NCBI GenBank assembly: GCA_937982665.1
Contig: CALJLD010000057.1
Location: forward strand, 1-51,864
DNA: 51,864 nt
Reading direction: 5' to 3'
Source: an uncultured Planctomycetales bacterium
GTDB taxonomy: Bacteria > Planctomycetota > Planctomycetia > Pirellulales > S012-138
Part shown: positions 15,796 through 22,368 of the stretch, piece after piece
Layout: the number at the start of each line of letters is the position of its first letter
Numbering within the stretch: the first letter of the stretch is position 1
Translations under genes and position numbers: made by a program
The notes under the pieces: model-generated
Databases searched by the model: none
What the model saw: the letters and a program-made list of their open reading frames with translations, nothing else
What the model was told of the DNA's origin: nothing

Positions 15796-17265
15796 GTGTC
15801 ACAACCGCAAGAGCACATCGACTTCGAGTCGCTCCCGCCGCTACGTCGTGATCCAGCATATTGGGGCATGGCGATTACGCAATTCCTCGGTGCGCTTAAC
15901 GATACGATCTTCAAACAGTTGGTCTTGCTGCTTTGCTTGGGCGTGATTGCGGACTCCTCCGGTAAACCGCAAGACATGCAATTCCTGGCGAACGGAATCT
16001 TTGCATTGTCCTTTGTGCTCTTTTCAGGGATTTCCGGCTATTGGTCGGATCGCGTGACTAAGCGCAACCTGATCATCGGTTGCAAAGTGATGGAAGTTGT
16101 TGTCATGGCCGCTGCCGCGGCGACGTTTGCCTGGATGGCAGCGCCGACAGTCCGGCAAGTTGTGGTCGTGGTCTCCGGCGAAACCATCGAGGATTCGCTG
16201 TATCTCATTCATGGAACTCCGGTTGTCCTGTTTGTTGTGCTCTTCTTGATGGGTTTGCAAAGCACCATCTTCGGGCCGGCAAAGTACGGCATTTTGCCAG
16301 AGATGGTTCGCGCGGAAGATCTACCGCGTTTCAACGGCGACATCCAGATGACGACCTTCCTGGCGCTCATCCTCGGCGTCTCAATTGGCGGATTCTTGTT
16401 GGACATTTTCTATGACGCACTTTGGCTCGGGTCGCTCGTGTGCGTTGGGATTGCGATTGTTGGGACCATGACGAGCTTCCTCGTCCGGAAAACGCCGATT
16501 GCCCAGCGCGGCGCGCCATTCAGCCTCGCGGCATTCGCAGCTGACAAGGACGTCATTGGGTTGCTCAAGAAAGATCGCGAGCTCCGGCTGGCGCTGTTTG
16601 CCTACTCTTTGTTTTGGTTTGTTGCCGCGATCCTGCCGATGGCTTTGAACTGGTTGGGCAAGGTTCAGTTTCGCCTGGATTACCTTGACACCAGCATGCT
16701 GCTAGCGACAAGTTCGATCGGGATCGCCATTGGCTTTGTAACGGGCGGCGTGTTGTCCAAAGGCAAAGTCCGTTTCGGACTTGTGCGACTGGGAACTTGG
16801 GGGCTGTTGTTCTGCATGGTGCTCATTTCGCTGCCGAGCTCCACCGCACCACAAGAGCTTGAAATGGAAACGAGCATTGTTGGCGGCGATGATGCGGCCG
16901 ACCAAACGGCTGTTTCCACAGAAACCGTCACAACTTGGAATCACTTGCTTGGACATCGGGGCAGCCAATTGTTGCTTGTCCTTATGGGCTTCTTTGCGGG
17001 GCTGTTTGCGCTGCCGGTTCAGGTCTTCTTGCAAAGTCGCCCGCCGGAAAACCTCAAAGGCCGAATGATCGGTACCATGAACTTGATCAACTGGATTGCC
17101 ATCATTCTCTCGGCGGCTTTTTATCTCGTTTGCCAATTGATTCTCGAAGGCCTGGGTCTTCCCAAGTTCCTGATCTTTGGAATTACGGGATTGCTGCTGT
17201 TGCCGTTGGCGCTGTTCTATCGCCCTCAAGATGTCATTCTTAAGCATGATGCAGCTGGCTCGTGA
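15796..17265 (+). CDS. MFS transporter, LplT-like (lysophospholipid transporter group)
   Basis: The 489-residue protein has about twelve hydrophobic segments and the motif FLGALNDTIFKQLVLL near residue 32, matching the 'FxGAFNDNxFK' start of LplT and of the MFS half of Aas-type acyltransferases. The usual MFS loop GYWSDRVTKRNLI is near residue 85. LplT flips lysophospholipids for re-acylation. In many bacteria the transporter is fused or adjacent to an acyltransferase and acyl-ACP synthetase, but here it stands alone. The start is a GTG at 15796 and there is no clear Shine-Dalgarno sequence. Confidence 0.8.
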   Translation: MSQPQEHIDFESLPPLRRDPAYWGMAITQFLGALNDTIFKQLVLLLCLGVIADSSGKPQDMQFLANGIFALSFVLFSGISGYWSDRVTKRNLIIGCKVMEVVVMAAAAATFAWMAAPTVRQVVVVVSGETIEDSLYLIHGTPVVLFVVLFLMGLQSTIFGPAKYGILPEMVRAEDLPRFNGDIQMTTFLALILGVSIGGFLLDIFYDALWLGSLVCVGIAIVGTMTSFLVRKTPIAQRGAPFSLAAFAADKDVIGLLKKDRELRLALFAYSLFWFVAAILPMALNWLGKVQFRLDYLDTSMLLATSSIGIAIGFVTGGVLSKGKVRFGLVRLGTWGLLFCMVLISLPSSTAPQELEMETSIVGGDDAADQTAVSTETVTTWNHLLGHRGSQLLLVLMGFFAGLFALPVQVFLQSRPPENLKGRMIGTMNLINWIAIILSAAFYLVCQLILEGLGLPKFLIFGITGLLLLPLALFYRPQDVILKHDAAGS

Positions 17266-18313
17266 TGAAGTCCGCCGCGCTGGACGCTGCGTGAGGACAG
17301 CGCGAAACGTGCAACATCGCTTGCGAATCTGAAAATCCAGATTGTCAAAGAGCGAAAGGGCAAATTCCCACGAATGCTGCGCAGTGGGCAAGGCGAGTTT
17401 TAAATGATCTGCGAGCGATGATCGCGGGCGCGATGCGGTTGCGAAATGTGTTGCGATGTTTATCCATTTCGCACGCAGGTTTCCGGATGCCGGGAGGGTT
17501 CATCGCGGCAATCCGTTTTGCGTGCTGTGTCGTTGGTTTCTCCATAAGTGTTGTGGCAGGTTGTACTTGTAGGTGATTGGCGCCCGCTTGTACTCTCATT
17601 CGTACGGCAAGCTCAATCGTTCGGTGACCGAATGATTGGTGCACTAAAGCATTTTTTGGGGCCTTGTTAGGCCGTTCTGGCGCGTTCGAAGCAGAGTTTT
17701 GGGGGTGAGTTAGGAGCACAAAATGCTTCCAAGCGATAAGTGTTGGGAACTTGGGAAGGCTGATGCTGTTTGATGGACGTTGAGCGAATGGATGGATCCA
17801 ACATGTGGGGAAAAGAATAATTTCCGTGCCGCCCACGTTCGGTCGTTTGATTCTTGAACATGCTTTCGTTGTGACAGGTAATTGTCGGCTCGTTGCCATT
17901 TTGGTTGCCTGGAAACAATCGAATTGAACCAGGGCGATTGAATTTTCGACGGCGGATGACTGGCAACCATTGCCACTTCCGTGAACCGTATGTGAAGTGT
18001 GGTAATACGCGGCCGCGAGTTTCTCTCGACCAAAGGCTTCCGCGCATGGTCACGTTCGCACGAAAAATGTGCAGCGTTCAATAGCCAAATGGGGGGTTCC
18101 GCGGCGATGAAGATTACAGCGGAGCGGCCAACAGTGCCCATGTTCGGCGGTACGATGCCCGCCTTGGCTTCTTCCATCGCTTGCCGCCTTGTTCATTGGT
18201 ATTGGTGGAATTAGATTGGAATTGTCCGCTTCGCTGCCTGGTTACCTGTGCTTATCATGCGGGTAACTGCTGGTTCTCCAGTTTGCCATGTCCTCTTCCG
18301 CTGATCCCCTGCG
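17266..18313. other. Intergenic region of about 1 kb with no convincing gene
   Basis: Several open frames exist on the minus strand (17345-17899, 17710-18177), but their translations are rich in Arg, His, Pro and Ser, lack domains and overlap one another in different frames. No tRNA, inverted terminal repeat or transposase remnant was seen. A small GGCC hairpin lies near 17660. The stretch may hold the kinase gene's promoter, an unrecognised RNA, or decayed sequence. Confidence 0.5.
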
Positions 18314-19216
18314 ATGCCACTTTTGGATAGCCTGAAGTCGCTTTTTGCGTCTGGCTCCGGCAAGAACACCAAACGTCGAGTTGACGTGCGGGAGCGGTTT
18401 GAACTGCTGCGCGAAGCCATCTCGGGCACGATGTCCAAATTCTACATGGCGCGCGATCGAGAGTCGGACCAGATTGTCGGCTTGAAGATCCTGGACAAGA
18501 AAAAGAACGACGCGTTTGAGGAACGCTTCAAAGGTTTGAAGAAACCTCGCGAGGGCGTGATCGCCACGACGTTCGATCATCCGAACATCGTCAAGACCCT
18601 GGAGCATGGGCAGACCACAAATGGCTACGGCTACCTGGTGATCGAGTACGTGGACGGTCCTGGGCTAAATCACCTACTGAATGCCGAGCAAGTCAAGGTG
18701 CTGGATGGGCAACGTGTGATCGTCATTCGGCAAATTGCCGAAGCTCTCAAGGAAGTGCACGATAAAGGGTACATTCACCGCGACATCTGTCCGCGGAACC
18801 TGATGCTCGACAAGAAGTCCGGCAAGGTTAAGTTGATCGACTTTGGGCTGACGCTGCCGGCGAAACCGGAGTTCATGCAGGAAGGGAACCGGACCGGCAA
18901 CCCCAACTACATGGCGCCGGAAATCATTCGGCGGAAGAAAACCAGCCCCCGCGTGGACGTCTTTGCTTTTGGTGTAACGGCATATGAGATCTGCACTGGC
19001 GATCTCCCCTGGTCGCGCGGATTGACTGGCGCCGCCGCGATGGACCATGCCACGAATCCGCCCAATGACATTCGCAACATTAAGCCGGACATCCATCCCA
19101 AGCTGGCTCAAGCCATTCATTGGTGCATTGAGCAGGAAGCGAACGAGCGCTGTCCGGATATGAATGCCTTCCTCTTGAAAATCCAAAGCGTCAAGAGCGA
19201 AACGGCGCCTAAGTAA
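18314..19216 (+). CDS. Ser/Thr protein kinase (Hanks type), short soluble form
   Basis: Eukaryote-like kinase domain spanning nearly all 300 residues: VAIK-type Lys58 (IVGLKILDKK), catalytic loop HRDICPRN with Asp157 and Asn162, DFG at 177-179, APE at 201-203, and DVFAFGVTAYEICTGDLPW. The residue two after the catalytic Asp is Cys rather than the usual Lys of Ser/Thr kinases (HRDxKPxN). The glycine-rich loop is reduced to one glycine (ISGTMSKFYMARD). There is no membrane span or sensor domain, unlike most PknB-type kinases. Catalytic residues are retained, so activity is plausible. It precedes a hypothetical gene by 53 nt, possibly co-transcribed. Confidence 0.9.
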   Translation: MPLLDSLKSLFASGSGKNTKRRVDVRERFELLREAISGTMSKFYMARDRESDQIVGLKILDKKKNDAFEERFKGLKKPREGVIATTFDHPNIVKTLEHGQTTNGYGYLVIEYVDGPGLNHLLNAEQVKVLDGQRVIVIRQIAEALKEVHDKGYIHRDICPRNLMLDKKSGKVKLIDFGLTLPAKPEFMQEGNRTGNPNYMAPEIIRRKKTSPRVDVFAFGVTAYEICTGDLPWSRGLTGAAAMDHATNPPNDIRNIKPDIHPKLAQAIHWCIEQEANERCPDMNAFLLKIQSVKSETAPK

Positions 19217-19269
19217 ATCGTCGCAAGACACAATCGTCGCACGAACATCAACGCGCGAAGAGGAAGAAC

Positions 19270-19779
19270 ATGGATCAAACGCGCGAGGCTTACTATGCCT
19301 TTCCGCACATCGTTCTGCGTCAGTTTGCTTTGGACCGGCCAGGCGAATGTTTGGCAATCTTGAGCGATCCGGAGGAGGCCGGGAAGTTGCTGACGGACAT
19401 GGCGGAATTTGTGAATAACGAAGCCGCCAAGAGCGCAGCCGACAAGTCCACGTTTGAGCGAATCGATCCCGAGCAGATCACGCTCCATCGCATGGCCGAT
19501 GACCAGCCGGCGTGTTTGATTATCGAGCTGCCGCCGCCGAAAGCAGCGACCGAATGTTACTTTGTCGGTCTGATTTTCAATGTGACAGACGGTGCAAGGT
19601 TCGCTGATATTACCGAAGCTGACTTGCGTTACATGACGCTGGAGTTGGGAATCTCGGTGGACGGCGAGGAATCACGCACGGTGCTTTGCGGTTGGACCAA
19701 AACGGCGCACAACAATTACGGCGATGGCCCGCCGCCGACTGTTGAGGAATTCGCCAGGGCGATCATGTCCAAGAGCTGA
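19270..19779 (+). CDS. Hypothetical protein downstream of the kinase
   Basis: No family recognised. The 169-residue soluble protein has an N-terminal helical half (MDQTREAYYAFPHIVLRQFA), a central PQ-rich strand region LIIELPPPKAATECYFVGLIFN, and a C-terminal YMTLELG segment followed by TVLCGWT and a final helix (TVEEFARAIMSKS). No signal peptide or membrane span. It follows the kinase gene by 53 nt on the same strand and could be its substrate, regulator or simply a neighbour. An upstream GAGGAAG sequence 6 nt before the ATG is a reasonable ribosome site. Confidence 0.7.
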   Translation: MDQTREAYYAFPHIVLRQFALDRPGECLAILSDPEEAGKLLTDMAEFVNNEAAKSAADKSTFERIDPEQITLHRMADDQPACLIIELPPPKAATECYFVGLIFNVTDGARFADITEADLRYMTLELGISVDGEESRTVLCGWTKTAHNNYGDGPPPTVEEFARAIMSKS

Positions 19780-19877
19780 CCGTCTCGTGCGACACTGGCC
19801 CGCTCTGCCTCCATCTCTGGCCGACTTCTGGTCACTCTACACACCGAGCAAGGAAATCAAAATCCTCAGAACGCGCC

Positions 19878-19905
19878 TTGTCAATGTATCATTGTATGAT
19901 ACAAT
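19878..19905 (+). promoter_or_regulatory. Predicted promoter of the GntR-type operon, leaderless
   Basis: TTGTCA (19878-19883) and TACAAT (19900-19905) are separated by 16 bp. Transcription should begin about 19911-19913, at the ATG at 19912, so no room remains for a ribosome site and none is seen. Confidence 0.55.
19885..19905. promoter_or_regulatory. Putative GntR/YtrA operator: two overlapping palindromes
   Basis: TGTATCAT (19885-19892) and ATGATACA (19896-19903) are a perfect inverted repeat with a 3-nt spacer. ATTGTAT (19891-19897) and ATACAAT (19899-19905) form a second perfect palindrome centred on 19898. Together they fill the space between the -35 and -10 boxes, the classic place for a repressor site. 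Confidence 0.7.
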
Positions 19906-19911
19906 AGTGGC

Positions 19912-20313
19912 ATGCTCACCGTGAAGCTCGATTCCGATGTTCCCCTGACCCTGCAAATTGCCGAGGGAATTCGCCGGCAAATTGCCACCGGCGGGCTGAA
20001 AACCGGCGACGAGTTGCCAACCGTTCGCCAACTGGCGGCCGACCTTGGCGTCAACCTCAACACCGTCGCCAGGGCGTATCGCGCGCTGGAAGCGGACGGA
20101 CTGTTGACCACGGTCCGAGGTCGAGGAACGCAAGTGGCGAGCGCAACGGTGGGCAAAGCGAGCCTGGCCGCTAATCGTGAGCGAATTGAAGATCGTTTGC
20201 GAGGTGCGCTCAGCGACGCCAAGCTCGCCGAACTCGATCAAACCGCAGTCGAGAAGCTGTTCCGCAAACTGATGCGCGAGTTTTGGCGCGGCGCAACCAA
20301 AAACGGAGGGTGA
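19912..20313 (+). CDS. GntR-family regulator, YtrA subfamily
   Basis: The 133-residue protein has the GntR winged helix: PLTLQIAEGIRRQIATGGLKTGDELPTVRQLAADLGVNLNTVARAYRALEADGLLTTVRGRGTQV covers about residues 11-75, here given as a span rather than a motif. After it comes only a short helical tail, as in the YtrA subfamily, which usually controls an adjacent transporter or membrane protein. Two overlapping palindromes lie in the promoter. The next gene begins 3 nt after the stop codon, so the two are translated from one mRNA. No Shine-Dalgarno sequence precedes the ATG. Confidence 0.92.
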   Translation: MLTVKLDSDVPLTLQIAEGIRRQIATGGLKTGDELPTVRQLAADLGVNLNTVARAYRALEADGLLTTVRGRGTQVASATVGKASLAANRERIEDRLRGALSDAKLAELDQTAVEKLFRKLMREFWRGATKNGG

Positions 20314-20316
20314 TAA

Positions 20317-21183
20317 ATGGCTTTGTTAGAAAACATCATGACTTATGGTTTCTGGCCGATCATGATTCTCAGCCCGGCCGTTTGGTTGACCTGTGTCCGC
20401 ACGCCCGCAGGTGTGGAAGTGGACCGAGATCAAATCGCCCGGCTGACGCGGTGGGTGTGGATTTCCACGCTGCTGGCCATCGCGCTTTATGTGACCCTGT
20501 TAATCTTGTGGGCTGGTTTCCCCAAGCCGATGATGCTCGGTGCGATTGCGCCTGCTTTCACTCTTACGCTGCGCGCATTGCCGCTCAAGAACCCTGATTG
20601 GGGCCCGCACGATCCGAATGTAAACACGCGCACGGCCTCCTTGGTCAACCGCCGTCCAACAATGCCTGTCACTCGCGCCTGGTGGTTGTTGGCGTGGGTC
20701 GCCGCGTTGGGTTTGCTGATTGCTGCGGCGTCGCGAGGATTGTTTGCATTCGAGGTTTTGCCGGATCGCAACGAACGTGTCATGTGGTATTGGGCGATGT
20801 TCATGACCGCCTTTGGCCCATTCATGGTCGCGTCGGCAATGTGGGCTGTTGCTAAGACGCGAGAAGAGCCCGAGCCGCGGGATGCCGCCAATGATCAGCG
20901 GCTTGAAGAATCGTATGCCAGTCTACGAAACTTCCGCGCGTGGTGTTTCTATTGGCTGTTCGCCATCACCATGCCAGTTGGCTTTAGTGGCTTTGGCGTT
21001 GTCATGGCCTGGGCCCCGGTGAGTGCAAATCTTGGCGGAGCGCTTGGAATGGGCGGAGGGATTCTCGGCAGCGTGATCGGCATAGCTGGGGCCGTCTTTG
21101 GCACTGTCGCCGGCCTGCGTCGCGTCCGCATCAATCGCGAACTGCGGGAATTGCAAGCCAATGACCGGCAGGCTGCCGTCTAG
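20317..21183 (+). CDS. Polytopic membrane protein co-transcribed with the GntR regulator
   Basis: No family recognised. The 288-residue protein has about six or seven hydrophobic segments. They begin at about residues 10 (GFWPIMILSPAVWLTC), 46 (WVWISTLLAIALYVTLLILW), 122 (WWLLAWVAALGLLIAAA), 157 (YWAMFMTAFGPFMVASAMW), 212 (CFYWLFAITMPVGFSGFGVV) and 240 (LGGALGMGGGILGSVIGIAG). The last is very Gly-rich. It starts 3 nt after the regulator's stop codon with a strong GGAGGGTGAT ribosome site, so it is the likely regulatory target. There is no ATPase gene next to it, unlike classical YtrA operons. Confidence 0.8.
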   Translation: MALLENIMTYGFWPIMILSPAVWLTCVRTPAGVEVDRDQIARLTRWVWISTLLAIALYVTLLILWAGFPKPMMLGAIAPAFTLTLRALPLKNPDWGPHDPNVNTRTASLVNRRPTMPVTRAWWLLAWVAALGLLIAAASRGLFAFEVLPDRNERVMWYWAMFMTAFGPFMVASAMWAVAKTREEPEPRDAANDQRLEESYASLRNFRAWCFYWLFAITMPVGFSGFGVVMAWAPVSANLGGALGMGGGILGSVIGIAGAVFGTVAGLRRVRINRELRELQANDRQAAV

Positions 21184-21189
21184 CGTTGC

Positions 21190-22032
21190 TTATCCGATCT
21201 CGCGTTTCAATCGTTCCAACAAGCTGACGGCGCTACCAATTTCGGCCCGTTGCCGCTCGGGCTCTTGCGGGATCTCGCGTTCAATCGTCAGTGGCCCGGT
21301 GTAGCCAATCTTCTTGAGCGTTGTGAGGAACGCGGCGAAGTCGACGTCGCCTTCACCCAGCGAGACTTCTTCGCCCCAATCCTTGCCGGGGTTTTGCGAC
21401 CAGCGACCGTCCTTGCAATGCACGCTGCGGACAAACTTCCCCACTTGTTCCAGCGCGGGGATGGGTTCTGCCGTCCCATACAAGATCATGTTGGCGGGAT
21501 CAAAATTGACAAACAGGTTGTCCCGCGCGACATCGCCCAAAAAGTGCAGAAGACCTTCGGCCGTCTCTTGCCCTGTCTCCAAATGCAGGGATTGATTGTT
21601 ATTCGCGCAGTAATCGCATAAGTCCTGAGTGGTCTCGACAACCGATTTGTAACTCGCCGATTCCCGATCTTCCGAGATGAAGCCCAGGTGCAACGCCACC
21701 ACAGGCACGCCCAAATGCCTGGCGAAATCAGAGATTTCTTTCATCTCCGCCAAACGAGATGCCCGCGTGTCTTCCGGAGTTAGGCCGACCGTTTTGACGA
21801 CTGTGGGGATGTCCGCATAGCTTTCCCCCTCGAAGCCACCAAAGACGGCTGTCACGCGCATGCCGTATTCATCAAGTTTCCGCAGAAAGTCTTGCGCGGC
21901 TTTTTCCGTACGGTTTTGCGCGGTTGGCGCATGCAAGTGAAGAGTCGGAACGCCCAACTCCCGGGCGACTTCAAGTTTCACACCCAAGCCTGCGTCGATG
22001 CTGGCAAAGACTCCGAGTGGCCACTTTTCCAT
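21190..22032 (-). CDS. Sugar phosphate isomerase/epimerase family protein (TIM barrel)
   Basis: The 280-residue product belongs to the xylose-isomerase-like TIM barrel family (IolE and hydroxypyruvate-isomerase relatives). It begins WPLGVFASIDAGLG. Candidate metal ligands are Glu in LHLETGQET, Asp in FVNFDPANMIL, His in VRSVHCKDG and Glu in GPLTIEREIP at the C-terminus, the usual order for the family. The LHLGFISED strand also fits. Length is typical. It is a distinct paralogue of the enzyme encoded at 4133-5152. It converges on the GntR-operon membrane protein gene, 6 nt between stops. The substrate is unknown. Confidence 0.88.
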   Translation of the reverse strand: MEKWPLGVFASIDAGLGVKLEVARELGVPTLHLHAPTAQNRTEKAAQDFLRKLDEYGMRVTAVFGGFEGESYADIPTVVKTVGLTPEDTRASRLAEMKEISDFARHLGVPVVALHLGFISEDRESASYKSVVETTQDLCDYCANNNQSLHLETGQETAEGLLHFLGDVARDNLFVNFDPANMILYGTAEPIPALEQVGKFVRSVHCKDGRWSQNPGKDWGEEVSLGEGDVDFAAFLTTLKKIGYTGPLTIEREIPQEPERQRAEIGSAVSLLERLKREIG

Positions 22033-22368
22033 GTTGGTTCCTCAATCAGGTTGGGCGATCAAGTTCGGCGTGCGGTGATTGTGTGAACGCGAGGCGCGGC
22101 AGCAAAGCACCTGGGGCGATTTGTCTCCGCTCAAGGCACTGTGGCGACGCGCGGCCGTTCTCAAGAACATCCGCCCGGCATTCTGCAGCTAATGGGACAT
22201 CCCTCTCTGTTGCGTGTGCGGCCACTGTAATGGGCTGCAAACAGAGAGACAACTCACTGGCGCTGCAATTCCAGCGCAATGCCAACCTGGCCGCTCAGGC
22301 AAAGCGGCTCGAAAAGCTGCAAATGTTGACGTGGCCAGTCTTCCGGCCAATTCCCGGCGAATGCGGAA
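22033..22368. other. Intergenic region with a long-loop inverted repeat
   Basis: No gene is convincing here. CTCTCTGTT (22203-22211) and AACAGAGAG (22240-22248) form a perfect 9-bp inverted repeat, extended by GC pairs around a single bulge, with a 28-nt loop. It lies downstream of the large anchored-protein gene and upstream of the isomerase gene. It could be a processing or termination structure for the former. No uridine tract follows. Confidence 0.4.

Noticed and set aside
17345..18177. Minus-strand open frames in the 1-kb gap
   Set aside because: They overlap one another in different frames, have no ribosome sites or domains, and their composition is unlike the neighbouring proteins.
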